Assembly (NCBI RefSeq): GCF_014395225.1
Contig: NZ_CP060723.1
Coordinates: 5,084,001 to 5,148,000, forward strand
Length of the DNA: 64,000 nucleotides
Reading direction: 5' to 3'
Origin: Pedobacter roseus
Lineage (GTDB): Bacteria > Bacteroidota > Bacteroidia > Sphingobacteriales > Sphingobacteriaceae
Shown: one piece after another, positions 32,807-41,902 of the stretch
Numbering within the stretch: the first letter of the stretch is position 1
Layout of the letters: each line of letters begins with the position of its first letter
Program-made: the position numbers and the translations under genes
The notes under the pieces: model-generated
Databases searched by the model: none
Seen by the model: the letters and a program-made list of their open reading frames with translations, nothing else
What the model was told of the DNA's origin: nothing

Positions 32807-34462
32807 CTAGTTTGGCTTCTTAAATGTATCTTTCAGTGTTACCGTTCTATTGAAAACCAATCTATCAGCAGTAGAATCTTTATCCAAACAGAAATAACCT
32901 TTACGGATAAACTGGTAACGGCCTTCTAAATCGGCATCTGCTAAAGCAGGTTCGATATAAGCATTAGGTAGAACCGTTAAACTCTCAGGATTTAAATAAT
33001 CTTTAAAGTCGCCTTCTTCTGCATCAGGTGTTTCCGAAGTAAATAAACGGTCGTACAAACGGATTTCTGCGGTTTTAGCATGTGGTGCACTTACCCAGTG
33101 AATGGTTCCTTTAACGTTGATACCGCTGGTATCACTTCCGCTTTTCGATTCCGGAATATAAGTACAACGGATTTCGGTAACATTTCCGTTTTCATCTTTC
33201 ACAAAATCTTCACACTTCACGATGTAAGCAAATTTTAGGCGTACCATTGCACCTGGCGCCAAACGGAACCATTTTTTTGCCGGCACTTCCATAAAATCTT
33301 CGCGCTCGATCCAAAGTTCATTGCTAAAAGGAATTACACGTGTACCTCCTCCGTCTTCTGCCTCCGGATTGTTTTCGCCGATTAAATCTTCCGTTCCTTT
33401 TTCGTAGTTGGTAATTACCAGCTTGATAGGATCTAAAACTGCCATTACACGATTAGCCGTTTTATTCAGGTCCTCACGGATACAGAACTCCAACAAACTC
33501 AACTCGATTAAATTTTCGCGTTTGGCGATACCGATGCGCTCACAGAACTTACGGATACTTTTTGGCGTAAATCCTCTTCTGCGCAAGCCCGAAATGGTAG
33601 GCATGCGTGGATCGTCCCAGCCATTTACCAGGTTTTCATTAACCAATTGTAACAGCTTACGTTTACTCATCACCGTGCTGGTAAGATTTAAACGGGCAAA
33701 TTCGTATTGTTTCGAAGGGAAAATCTCTAACTTTTCGATAAACCAATCGTAGAGTTCGCGGTGCGAAACATATTCTAAAGTACAAATCGAGTGGGTGATG
33801 TTTTCAATACTATCACTTTGTCCGTGGGCAAAATCGTACATCGGGTAAATGCACCATTTGTTGCCGGTACGGTGATGCTCGGCATGTTTAATGCGGTAAA
33901 TAATCGGATCGCGCATCAACATATTCGGACTGGCCATATCGATTTTAGCCCGTAAAATATAAGCACCATCGGCAAATTCGCCATTTTTCATTTTGGTAAA
34001 AATGTCGAGGTTCTCTTCAACAGTACGGTTACGGTATGGGCTATCCTGACCAGGTTCAGTAGGTGTGCCTTTTAAAGCAGCAATTTCATCTGCAGAACTT
34101 TCATCCACATAAGCCAAACCTTTTTCAATCAGTTTTACGGCAAAACCATAAAGCTCATCAAAATAATCTGATGCGTACAATTCATTTTTCCAGTTAAAAC
34201 CCAACCACCTGATATCTTCCTGCTGGCTGTTAACGTATTCTGTTTTCTCCGTTACCGGATTGGTATCATCAAAACGCAGGTTGGTGTAACCGCCGTATTT
34301 TTGTGTTAGTCCGAAATTTAAGCATATTGCTTTCGCGTGGCCGATGTGCAGATAACCATTAGGCTCCGGTGGAAAACGCGTAACCAAAGTTTCATACTTA
34401 CCACTATTTAAGTCGTTCTCAACAATTTCTTCAATAAAGTTCAATGACTTCTCTTCACTCAT
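32807..34462 (-). CDS. glnS: Glutamine--tRNA ligase
   Basis: A 551-residue class I synthetase that charges tRNA-Gln. Start ATG 34462 (MSEEKSLNFIEEIVENDL). The signature PPEPNGYLHIGHAKAI is at about 31-46, FDDTNP follows, and the KMSKS loop is present as VMSKRKL. The catalytic Rossmann domain is followed by the two beta-barrel anticodon domains (ending DRLVFNRTVTLKD). A TACATTTG -7 element is 22 bp upstream. Single gene. Confidence 0.97.
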   Translation of the reverse strand: MSEEKSLNFIEEIVENDLNSGKYETLVTRFPPEPNGYLHIGHAKAICLNFGLTQKYGGYTNLRFDDTNPVTEKTEYVNSQQEDIRWLGFNWKNELYASDYFDELYGFAVKLIEKGLAYVDESSADEIAALKGTPTEPGQDSPYRNRTVEENLDIFTKMKNGEFADGAYILRAKIDMASPNMLMRDPIIYRIKHAEHHRTGNKWCIYPMYDFAHGQSDSIENITHSICTLEYVSHRELYDWFIEKLEIFPSKQYEFARLNLTSTVMSKRKLLQLVNENLVNGWDDPRMPTISGLRRRGFTPKSIRKFCERIGIAKRENLIELSLLEFCIREDLNKTANRVMAVLDPIKLVITNYEKGTEDLIGENNPEAEDGGGTRVIPFSNELWIEREDFMEVPAKKWFRLAPGAMVRLKFAYIVKCEDFVKDENGNVTEIRCTYIPESKSGSDTSGINVKGTIHWVSAPHAKTAEIRLYDRLFTSETPDAEEGDFKDYLNPESLTVLPNAYIEPALADADLEGRYQFIRKGYFCLDKDSTADRLVFNRTVTLKDTFKKPN

Positions 34463-34484
34463 AAAAACCTGTAAATTAGGAATG

Positions 34485-34492
34485 CAAATGTA
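34485..34492 (-). promoter_or_regulatory. -7 element TACATTTG of glnS
   Basis: Exact TAnnTTTG match on the minus strand; ATTG about 21 bp further upstream can serve as the -33 element. Confidence 0.55.
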
Positions 34493-34709
34493 AAAAGATT
34501 GAGCGTATTTATGCAATGATTAACGGTTTATTAGCGCACAGTTAATATTTAGATGCATTTGAATTACTTTGTTGAGTGGATAAATGGCTGTGGATAATTA
34601 TTTCTCATCACCCTGTGGGTAAAAGCCCCGGCTATGAACCGTCAACCATGATCTAATTTCTCTATTCGTCAATAAAATCAATACATTTACAGCAACTTAA
34701 TATTCATTT

Positions 34710-35129
34710 ATGAGCAAAATATTAAATCGGCCTATACGCGTTTTAGTGGCTAAAGTTGGTTTAGATGGCCACGACAGGGGCGCTAAGGTAATCGCAACCT
34801 CTCTACGCGATGCCGGTATGGAAGTGATTTACACCGGCCTTCGCCAAACGCCAGAAATGGTGGTAAATACGGCCCTCCAGGAAGACGTTGACGCTATTGG
34901 TATTTCTATACTCTCGGGTGCCCACATGACGGTTTTTCCAAAAATAATCCATTTTATGAAAGAAAAACAGATGGATGATGTGTTGTTAACCGGAGGAGGG
35001 ATCATTCCAGAGGCCGACCGTTTAAAACTTGCCGAACTGGGTGTTGGAGAATTATTTCCTCCGGGCACAACAATGGCAAGTATTGTAGAATATATTCAAA
35101 ATTGGGTTACTGAAAACAGAAATTTTTAA
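34710..35129 (+). CDS. Stand-alone B12-binding domain of a methylmalonyl-CoA mutase-type enzyme
   Basis: A 139-residue protein consisting only of the cobalamin-binding Rossmann domain. The D19-x-H21-x-x-G24 motif (GLDGHDRGAK) provides the base-off histidine ligand; ISILSGAHMTVFP and LLTGGGIIPEAD match the S-L and GG motifs. This corresponds to the small subunit of split acyl-CoA mutases, which would need a separate catalytic subunit not present here. The crotonase gene follows 3 bp later, so they are co-transcribed. Confidence 0.88.
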   Translation: MSKILNRPIRVLVAKVGLDGHDRGAKVIATSLRDAGMEVIYTGLRQTPEMVVNTALQEDVDAIGISILSGAHMTVFPKIIHFMKEKQMDDVLLTGGGIIPEADRLKLAELGVGELFPPGTTMASIVEYIQNWVTENRNF

Positions 35130-35132
35130 GCT

Positions 35133-35912
35133 ATGGCATACCAGAATTTAATCACAGAAGTAAAAGCAAACATTTTATACATTACCATTAACCGCGAAAA
35201 ATCGCTTAATGCATTAAACAAAGATACTTTGACCGAACTGGCCGACGTAATTGCTTATGCAGGCAAAACCGCTGAAGTAAGAGGCGTTATTTTAACCGGG
35301 GCAGGCGAAAAAGCTTTTGTTGCTGGGGCAGACATCAAAGAATTTGCAGATTATAGTGGCAAACAAGGAGAAGAACTGGCAAAACGCGGACAAGACGAGG
35401 TATTTAACGCCATCGAAAATTCGCCAAAACTATTTATAGCGGCAATTAATGGATTCGCATTGGGCGGCGGATTGGAACTTGCCATGGCCTGTCACATCCG
35501 TATCGCATCCGATAACGCAAAATTGGGCCTGCCGGAAGTTACCTTGGGTTTAATTCCAGGTTATGGTGGTACCCAGCGCTTAACGCAGCTGGTTGGAAAA
35601 GGAAAGGCGATTGAACTTATTGCAACGGCTAACATGGTTACGGCTGTAGAAGCGGAAAAAATTGGACTGGTAAACCATGTTGTTCCACAACCAGATTTAA
35701 TTGGCAAAGCAGAAGAAATCCTTAATGTTGTTAAGCAACGTGCCCCATTAGCCATTTCTGCCGCTATAAAATCAGTAATTGCATCTTTAAATGATGTTAA
35801 TGGTTATGCTACAGAAATTGAAGCTTTTGGTAAATGCTTTGAAACTGCCGATTTTAAGGAAGGCGTTAACGCGTTTGTAGAAAAAAGAAAAGCCAATTTT
35901 ACAGGGCATTAA
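35133..35912 (+). CDS. Enoyl-CoA hydratase/isomerase family protein
   Basis: A 259-residue crotonase-fold enzyme. Both catalytic glutamates of enoyl-CoA hydratase are present: E115 in NGFALGGGLE and E135 in LGLPEVTLGL. Oxyanion-hole segments are AFVAGADIKEF and ALGGG. It should hydrate a 2-enoyl-CoA (beta-oxidation or branched-chain acid breakdown). Linked by a 3-bp gap to the B12-binding protein, which suggests a common acyl-CoA pathway such as branched-chain or propionyl-type metabolism. Confidence 0.93.
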   Translation: MAYQNLITEVKANILYITINREKSLNALNKDTLTELADVIAYAGKTAEVRGVILTGAGEKAFVAGADIKEFADYSGKQGEELAKRGQDEVFNAIENSPKLFIAAINGFALGGGLELAMACHIRIASDNAKLGLPEVTLGLIPGYGGTQRLTQLVGKGKAIELIATANMVTAVEAEKIGLVNHVVPQPDLIGKAEEILNVVKQRAPLAISAAIKSVIASLNDVNGYATEIEAFGKCFETADFKEGVNAFVEKRKANFTGH

Positions 35913-35921
35913 CAGCCCTGT
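35901..35921 (+). terminator. Short hairpin overlapping the crotonase stop
   Basis: acagggc (35901-35907) / gccctgt (35915-35921), 7-bp perfect stem. No strong T run follows, so its role as a terminator is uncertain. Confidence 0.4.
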
Positions 35922-36080
35922 AGTATTAATTCTATTTTAAAAAATCAAAAGTGTAGAAAATATTTCCCACTATCATAATTTTTTAGTAATTATGCAGGGT
36001 TCAAAATGCATAATTCTAAATATTTTTGACTCATCCTACTAAATTATTTAGGGTTCTTTTAGCAATAAAAAATCCTATTG

Positions 36081-37523
36081 ATGAAAAACAAAATACTTAT
36101 AATCGACGATGAAATAAACATCGGTTTATTACTCTCCAAATTCCTTACTAAAAACGGATACGAGGTTTCCAATACTACAACAGGCACTGCAGCAGTAGAA
36201 ATATTGAGCATTGAAAAGTTCGACCTTATTTTATGCGACTATCGCCTTGATGATACGGATGGCAGGGAAATTTTAAAATATGTTAAAGAAAATTACCCAA
36301 ACACAGGTGTTTTCATTATTACTGGTTATTCGGATATCAGGCTTGCTGTAGAGCTGATTAAACTTGGCGCTTACGATTACATTGTTAAACCGCTTTATCC
36401 GGATGAGATCCTGAATACCGTAAACAAGGCGCTGGAAACCCAAAGAGCATTAAAAAAGCACCATCATACCAATCATAAAGCTGCAAATATTCCCGAAATA
36501 CCTAATTTCCCTAAGTATATTGAAGGCAATAGCAAACCTTCTATAAAACTTTTAGAACAGATTAACCTGGTTGCACCAACCAATTACAGCATCATTTTAC
36601 ATGGCAAAAGCGGCACCGGGAAAGAATGTGTGGCCAAAACCATTCACTTAAACAGTTTACGTAAAAACGCACCATTTGTGGCTATGGACTGCGGCTCTTT
36701 AAGCAAAGAACTGGCTGTAAGCGAATTTTTCGGACATGAAAAAGGATCATTTACAGGGGCGTTATCCACGAAGATTGGGCATTTTGAACAGGCCAACGGG
36801 GGCACCTTGTTTCTGGATGAAGTAGCCAACCTATCATACGAAACCCAGGCCATTTTACTCAGGGCCGTACAGGAGCGTAAAATTAAACGGGTAGGCAGCA
36901 CAAAAGAAATCAACCTCGACGTGAGGATTATTATTGCGACCAATGAAAACCTCGAAAATTGTATACAAAAAGGAACATTCAGGGAGGATTTATACCACCG
37001 TTTTAACGAATTTTCGATCAATGTTCCTTCTTTAAAAGACAGAAGCGAAGACATCCTCGTTTTCGCAGACTTTTTCCTGGCAGAAGCAAATGAAGAACTT
37101 AACAAAAACATCATCTCTTTTTCTAAAGAGGTTAAAGATTGTTTTTTAAATTACAACTGGCCGGGTAATGTACGCGAACTCAAAAATGTAATCAGGCGGG
37201 TCGCTTTACTCACCAACGGGCATCAGATTGAAATAGCTGCCTTGCCACTGGAATTTGAAAAAGTAAGTTCTGCTAAAATCCTTCACCGCGAAAAAAAATT
37301 GCCAGTTCTAAAAAAATCGGGAAATAATGCCCAAGACCTCAAAAAAACGACTAAAGAAGCAGAATACACTGTAATTTTAACTGTTTTAAGGGAAGTTAAC
37401 TTTAATAAAGCAAAGGCTTCGAGAATATTGAAGATCGACAGAAAAACACTTTACAATAAAATAAAGGCCATTAACCTTAACGAAGAACAGCAAATTGAAA
37501 ATCGACAAAACAAAATGGGCTGA
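36081..37523 (+). CDS. Sigma-54-dependent response regulator (NtrC family)
   Basis: A 480-residue regulator; ATG 36081. The receiver domain (1-120) has IIDDE, phospho-acceptor Asp in LILCDYRL and the lysine in YIVKPL. The AAA+ domain (about 140-380) has Walker A GKSGTGKE, the sigma-54 contact loop GSFTGA, Walker B GGTLFLDEV and REDLYHR. A Fis-type HTH ends the protein (NKAKASRILKIDRKTLYNKI). It activates RpoN promoters on phosphorylation. No histidine kinase gene is adjacent. The AI-2E family gene follows 38 bp later and may be a target or operon partner. Confidence 0.94.
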   Translation: MKNKILIIDDEINIGLLLSKFLTKNGYEVSNTTTGTAAVEILSIEKFDLILCDYRLDDTDGREILKYVKENYPNTGVFIITGYSDIRLAVELIKLGAYDYIVKPLYPDEILNTVNKALETQRALKKHHHTNHKAANIPEIPNFPKYIEGNSKPSIKLLEQINLVAPTNYSIILHGKSGTGKECVAKTIHLNSLRKNAPFVAMDCGSLSKELAVSEFFGHEKGSFTGALSTKIGHFEQANGGTLFLDEVANLSYETQAILLRAVQERKIKRVGSTKEINLDVRIIIATNENLENCIQKGTFREDLYHRFNEFSINVPSLKDRSEDILVFADFFLAEANEELNKNIISFSKEVKDCFLNYNWPGNVRELKNVIRRVALLTNGHQIEIAALPLEFEKVSSAKILHREKKLPVLKKSGNNAQDLKKTTKEAEYTVILTVLREVNFNKAKASRILKIDRKTLYNKIKAINLNEEQQIENRQNKMG

Positions 37524-37561
37524 TTTAGCATTTTAAAGAATAATCCCAAGCATCCCGAATT

Positions 37562-38611
37562 ATGTCAGTATTTTCTTATAAACAGCGTAACAACATTAAC
37601 CTTGTTATCATTATTGCGCTTGGAGTTTTAATTGCCTATTCGTTGCAGAGTATTTTTAGTGCCATCCTGAGCACTTTGGTATTGTACACCATTATGAGGC
37701 CTGCTTATATCCACCTGGCCGAAAATAAGGGATGGAATAAAAGATTAGTGGCCATTTTCCTCATTACCATTAGCATCATTTTGATTGTACTACCATTTTA
37801 TGCCCTTAGCAGCATGGTAATCAGCAAAATATCGGAACTGCGAAGCAACGAGATCTTTTTTAAAAACCTTTTGGTCAAATTACAGCACCTTATCCCTATT
37901 AAAATCAACCAGGAGCTCATCCAGGATGGTATGAACAGACTGGGGAACTGGGCAACGCAGCTTTTCCCCTCGCTAATATCAAGTGCAGTAAATATTGTAC
38001 TAAGTTTACTGGTGATGTACTTTTTACTCTATTTTATGTTGATCGAGCGGAAAAAATTCGAATTTTCTTTAATCAAATATGCTCCGTTTAGAGAACAGAA
38101 TGCACTTCGTTTTGGCGATGAAATGCGCAACACCACTTATGCCAATGTTTTGGGCCAGGGATTGATCTGTTTGGTACAGGGCTCGTTGGTGGGCCTTTCC
38201 TTTTATGTTTTAGGGTATAAAGACCCCATTTTTTGGGGCGTTATAACCACATTTATTTCCTTTGTTCCTGTTTTGGGCCCTCCTGTTATTTTTGTACCAG
38301 CTGCCATTTTGCAGATTGCAAATGGTAATAATTTTGCCGGATGGGCCATGCTTATTTTTGGTTTCGTGGTGATTATTAACATCGATAACGTGCTCCGGTT
38401 CATGATTGCGAAAAAAGTTGGAAATATTCACCCCATTATTACAGTAATTGGCGTAATTATTGGTATTCCTTTATTCGGAATATTGGGCCTTGTTTTTGGC
38501 CCGCTGCTATTATCTTATTTTATTTTGCTCATTAAAATTTACGAAACCAGTACGCTCGCATCAGAAAGATTGGAAAGAATTAAAACAAATAATGAGCATA
38601 ACGAGTTATAA
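37562..38611 (+). CDS. AI-2E family transporter (PerM-like)
   Basis: A 349-residue polytopic inner-membrane protein of the AI-2E exporter/PerM family: paired helices at the N-terminus (LVIIIALGVLIAYSLQSIFSAILS, RPAYIHLAE, AIFLITISIILIVLPFYALSSM), a soluble insert (70-140), then the conserved C-terminal half with FWGVITTFISFVPVLGPPVIFVPAA and GLVFGPLLLSYF. Family members move small molecules or ions by proton coupling; an AI-2 role should not be assumed. Downstream genes are on the same strand. Confidence 0.88.
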   Translation: MSVFSYKQRNNINLVIIIALGVLIAYSLQSIFSAILSTLVLYTIMRPAYIHLAENKGWNKRLVAIFLITISIILIVLPFYALSSMVISKISELRSNEIFFKNLLVKLQHLIPIKINQELIQDGMNRLGNWATQLFPSLISSAVNIVLSLLVMYFLLYFMLIERKKFEFSLIKYAPFREQNALRFGDEMRNTTYANVLGQGLICLVQGSLVGLSFYVLGYKDPIFWGVITTFISFVPVLGPPVIFVPAAILQIANGNNFAGWAMLIFGFVVIINIDNVLRFMIAKKVGNIHPIITVIGVIIGIPLFGILGLVFGPLLLSYFILLIKIYETSTLASERLERIKTNNEHNEL

Positions 38612-38682
38612 TATAGCTTAGCAATAAATAATGTAGTAGTTTTATATTGTACATAATTGTTAACCCTTAAAATACATTGATT

Positions 38683-38949
38683 ATGAATGATAACTCAAAA
38701 GTTGTAGTTGCCCTTTTAGCTGGACTAGCTGCCGGTGCAGCCCTAGGAATTTTGTTCGCACCAGATAAAGGTGATGAAACACGCGATAAATTAAGCCAAT
38801 CGTTAAAAGATCTGGGCGATTCTATCAAAGATAAAGCTGCTGATGAAATTAACAACCTGGCCAGCCTCAAAGATAAAGTGGTAAGCTCTATCAAAACCAA
38901 ATTGAGAAGCGTAGAAGAAGAATACAGCGACGACGTAGAACACGCTTAA
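38683..38949 (+). CDS. YtxH-like protein
   Basis: An 88-residue protein starting at ATG 38683. One N-terminal membrane helix (VVVALLAGLAAGAALGILFAP) is followed by DKGDETRDKL and an amphipathic helix, the usual YtxH layout. Homologues are small, often stress-induced, membrane-associated proteins of unknown function. It leads a three-gene set with the holin-like gene; a perfect 7-bp hairpin lies in the spacer. Confidence 0.85.
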   Translation: MNDNSKVVVALLAGLAAGAALGILFAPDKGDETRDKLSQSLKDLGDSIKDKAADEINNLASLKDKVVSSIKTKLRSVEEEYSDDVEHA

Positions 38950-38966
38950 TAAATAAAATATTGCAT

Positions 38967-38987
38967 AACCGGGTATTTTGCCCGGTT
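38967..38987 (+). terminator. Intercistronic hairpin
   Basis: aaccggg (38967-38973) / cccggtt (38981-38987), loop tattttg. No T run, so it may protect or limit the upstream mRNA rather than terminate. Confidence 0.45.
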
Positions 38988-39003
38988 AAATCTCATCTGA
39001 ATT

Positions 39004-39381
39004 ATGCAGGAGAATAAAGATAAAAGTATTGAAGATCTTGTAGACGATGCTAAAGGCTTTTTAGAGGCCAGGGTAGAGTATACCAGACTTTATATTGTAG
39101 AAAAAGCATCCAAAATTTTTGCCGACCTGGTAACCAGTACCGCTGTTATTGTTTGCTTTATTTTGGCCTTTTTATTTGGGTCAGTAACATTGGCACTATA
39201 CCTTTCGAGCGTTTTGGGCAGTTATGCAGGAGGCTTTGGTTGTGTTTCATTGTTCTATATTTTACTGGCCATAATCGTTTATTTAACCAAGGATAAATAC
39301 ATTGAAAAAGCAATTATTAATGTAGCGATTAGAAAATACTTTGATAAACTTGCAGATAAGGAGGAAGATGAGAAGCTATAA
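39004..39381 (+). CDS. Phage-holin-like (DUF1469-type) small membrane protein
   Basis: A 125-residue protein with an N-terminal amphipathic region (SIEDLVDDAKGFLEARVEYTRLYIVEKASKIF), two central helices (STAVIVCFILAFLFGSVTLALYLSS, GGFGCVSLFYILLAIIVYL) and a charged tail. This is the layout of the chromosomal holin_3_6/DUF1469 group, not of a phage lysis cassette; no endolysin or phage gene is near. The stop overlaps the next gene by 14 bp. Confidence 0.8.
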   Translation: MQENKDKSIEDLVDDAKGFLEARVEYTRLYIVEKASKIFADLVTSTAVIVCFILAFLFGSVTLALYLSSVLGSYAGGFGCVSLFYILLAIIVYLTKDKYIEKAIINVAIRKYFDKLADKEEDEKL

Positions 39382-39805
39382 AGACATTCGAAACCTAAGC
39401 GACCTGCAAGCCAGAAAACTAGAACTTAAGGTTGAGTATACACTTAAGCAGAATATGCTTAAATCGGACACTAAAACTTTCTTTAAACAGTTTACGCTTG
39501 GCGCACTGATTAAAAAGTATGCTACGCCTAATAACTTGTTCAAAGCCGACGAAAAGCTAAACATCAGCGGCACGGCTATGTCATTGCTTTTGCCAATATT
39601 TATGAATAAAACGATATTCAGAGGTGCTGGCTTTTTAACCAAAGCTGCTGTTGGACTGGTTTCAGGCAAAGTAGGTAAATCGTTAGATGCAGAACATTTG
39701 TCGGCCATTTTTAACTCTGTTAAAGGCTGGTTTGGCAAAAAGAAAGAAAAAAAGGATAAGAAGTTTATTGATTATGGCATCCCGCCAGATAGTGAAACGT
39801 ATTAG
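39368..39805 (+). CDS. Hypothetical protein of the YtxH/holin-like set
   Basis: A 145-residue protein with ATG at 39368, preceded by the strong site aaggagg at 39357-39363 within the end of the upstream gene, so translational coupling is likely. The N-terminus is lysine-rich and helical (SYKDIRNLSDLQARKLELK); the centre has a moderately hydrophobic GTAMSLLLPIFMN and an AVGLVSGKVGKS segment; the tail is KKKEKKDKK. No family recognised. Probably acts at the membrane with its neighbours. Confidence 0.7.
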   Translation: MRSYKDIRNLSDLQARKLELKVEYTLKQNMLKSDTKTFFKQFTLGALIKKYATPNNLFKADEKLNISGTAMSLLLPIFMNKTIFRGAGFLTKAAVGLVSGKVGKSLDAEHLSAIFNSVKGWFGKKKEKKDKKFIDYGIPPDSETY

Positions 39806-40021
39806 TTCAATAGTTAATTAGTCATTAGTGAGCAAAATGCCAAAATGACCTTAAATAAAAAAGCCTCAGGATTTAAAAATTCTGAGGCTTTTTCATGTTG
39901 ATTAAGTATTTATAAATCATGGCTATTCATCATTAGCCTTTAGCAAACTAAGTATTCTGCTCCCAGCCTAATGAACTAATGACCAATGACTAATGAACCA
40001 CTGGCCAGTGAACTAATGAAC
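39806..40021. repeat. Word-repeat spacer
   Basis: Apart from the terminator it is made of aatg/gacc words: agttaattagtcattagtga, ctaatgaccaatgactaatg, cactggccagtgaactaatg. Same vocabulary as the other word-repeat spacers. Confidence 0.5.
39857..39893. terminator. Bidirectional terminator
   Basis: 12-bp stem aaaaagcctcag / ctgaggcttttt with A and T runs on both sides, loop of about 12 nt. Serves the trio upstream on the plus strand and possibly aspS from the other side. Confidence 0.8.
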
Positions 40022-41767
40022 CTACAAATCCGTTTTAATTTTCAATTCTTTCAATTGTTTCTCGTCAATCGTGCTCGGACTATCGATCATTACATCCCTG
40101 CCTGAGTTATTTTTAGGGAAAGCAATTACATCGCGGATAGAATCCAAACCAGCAAAAATTGAAGTTAAACGGTCGAAACCGAAAGCAATACCACCATGTG
40201 GAGGTGCACCGAATTCGAAAGCATCCATTAAGAAACCAAATTGCTTTTGCGCCTCTTCTGCACTGAAGCCTAAATGTTTGAACATTAACGCCTGCAAAGC
40301 ACGGTCGTGGATACGGATAGATCCGCCACCAACTTCGGTTCCATTGATTACCATATCGTAAGCATTGGCACGCACATTTTTAGGATCAGTATCTAATAAG
40401 GCAATATCTTCTGGTTTTGGCGAAGTGAACGGGTGATGCATGGCATGATAGCGTTCAGTTTCTTCATCCCATTCTAAAAGCGGGAAATCCAATACCCAAA
40501 GGGCCGAAAATGTATTTTTATCACGTAAACCCAAACGGTTACCCATTTCTAAACGAAGCTCATTTAACTGTTTACGTACTTTATCAGTAGAACCCGCTAA
40601 AATTAACAATAAATCGCCTTTTTCTGTTCCGAAAGCCTCGCTCCATTGTTTAAGGTCTTCTTCGTTAAAGAACTTATCTACCGATGATTTAATCGTTCCA
40701 TCATCGTTATGACGGGCATAAATTAAACCTGTAGCACCAATCTGTGGACGTTTAATGAAATCAGTCAACTCATCTAATTGCTTACGGGTATAACTTGCAG
40801 CGCCTTTTGCATTGATACCTACCACTAATTCAGCGTTATCAAACACCGGGAAACCTTTTCCTTTTACCAAATCGTTAAGCTCAACAAACTGCATTTCGAA
40901 ACGGGTATCCGGCTTATCAGAACCGTATAAACGCATTGCATCTGCATATTGCATACGCGGTACTTCTGGTAAATCGTAATTGCGTACTTCTTTAAATAAA
41001 GTACGGATCAATCCTTCAAAAGTATTTAATATGTCTTCCTGCTCAATGAACGACATTTCGCAGTCAATCTGCGTAAACTCCGGCTGACGATCGGCCCTTA
41101 AATCTTCATCCCTGAAACATTTTACAATCTGGAAATAGCGGTCAAATCCAGAAACCATCAACAATTGTTTAAAGGTTTGCGGAGATTGAGGCAAAGCATA
41201 AAACTCGCCTTCGTTCATTCGGCTAGGCACTACGAAATCCCTTGCACCTTCTGGTGTTGATTTAATTAATACAGGTGTTTCTACCTCGATAAAATCTAAA
41301 GCATCTAAATAACGACGAACCGATTGTGCCATTTTATGACGCAACACCAGGTTATTACGTACCGGGTTACGACGTAAATCAAGATAGCGGTATTTCATAC
41401 GCAACTCATCACCACCATCTGTTTCATCATCGATCATAAACGGAGGTAACTTTGCAGCGTTTAAAATCTCTAAAGCAGAAACTTTAATCTCTACATCACC
41501 GGTTGACATTTTAGGATTTTTGTTGCTTCTTTCTACGACCGTACCAACCGTTTTGATTACAAACTCACGGCCCAAAGTACGCGCAGTTTCGCAAAGCCCT
41601 TTATTATCGTCCATGTTAAAAACCAACTGGGTAATACCATAACGATCGCGGATGTCGATAAAAGTCATACCGCCCAAATCTCTTGATTTTTGTACCCAAC
41701 CACATAGCGTAACACTTTCGCCTAAGTTGTTTAGGTTTAATGCACCACAAGTTACTGTTCTTAACAT
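40022..41767 (-). CDS. aspS: Aspartate--tRNA ligase
   Basis: A 581-residue class II synthetase of the bacterial type. It has the N-terminal OB-fold anticodon domain (SVTLCGWVQKSRDLGGMTFIDIRDRYG), motif 2 region (CFRDEDLRADRQPEFTQIDCEMSF), the GAD insertion domain (about 290-410) and motif 3 (PPHGGIAFGFDRLTSIFAG). Charges tRNA-Asp. A TATTTTTG -7 element lies 23 bp upstream. Single gene. Confidence 0.97.
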   Translation of the reverse strand: MLRTVTCGALNLNNLGESVTLCGWVQKSRDLGGMTFIDIRDRYGITQLVFNMDDNKGLCETARTLGREFVIKTVGTVVERSNKNPKMSTGDVEIKVSALEILNAAKLPPFMIDDETDGGDELRMKYRYLDLRRNPVRNNLVLRHKMAQSVRRYLDALDFIEVETPVLIKSTPEGARDFVVPSRMNEGEFYALPQSPQTFKQLLMVSGFDRYFQIVKCFRDEDLRADRQPEFTQIDCEMSFIEQEDILNTFEGLIRTLFKEVRNYDLPEVPRMQYADAMRLYGSDKPDTRFEMQFVELNDLVKGKGFPVFDNAELVVGINAKGAASYTRKQLDELTDFIKRPQIGATGLIYARHNDDGTIKSSVDKFFNEEDLKQWSEAFGTEKGDLLLILAGSTDKVRKQLNELRLEMGNRLGLRDKNTFSALWVLDFPLLEWDEETERYHAMHHPFTSPKPEDIALLDTDPKNVRANAYDMVINGTEVGGGSIRIHDRALQALMFKHLGFSAEEAQKQFGFLMDAFEFGAPPHGGIAFGFDRLTSIFAGLDSIRDVIAFPKNNSGRDVMIDSPSTIDEKQLKELKIKTDL

Positions 41768-41790
41768 ATATAGTAATCTAAATTGAGCGG

Positions 41791-41798
41791 CAAAAATA
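41791..41798 (-). promoter_or_regulatory. -7 element TATTTTTG of aspS
   Basis: TAnnTTTG match on the minus strand, 23 bp before the ATG. No clear -33. Confidence 0.4.
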
Positions 41799-41867
41799 CC
41801 GATTTTGTTTTAAAGTTGGCACTATAGCTGAAGGTTTTTGAAGTAGGTATTTCAGCAATTATAAAAG

Positions 41868-41898
41868 TTTGCATTTTGAAAACTTTTGGTTACATTTG
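41868..41898 (+). promoter_or_regulatory. Full promoter TTTG-N19-TACATTTG of higBA
   Basis: TTTG at 41868-41871, 19-bp spacer, TACATTTG at 41891-41898: exact consensus at both boxes with ideal spacing, the best promoter in the window. The predicted RNA start coincides with the higB ATG at 41903. The overlapping higB region is where a HigA operator would be expected. Confidence 0.7.
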
Positions 41899-41902
41899 GA
41901 TA

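Noticed and set aside
39004..39805. Prophage lysis cassette (holin-like gene)
   Set aside because: No endolysin, structural phage genes or integrase nearby; the YtxH/holin-like arrangement is a normal chromosomal set in this group.
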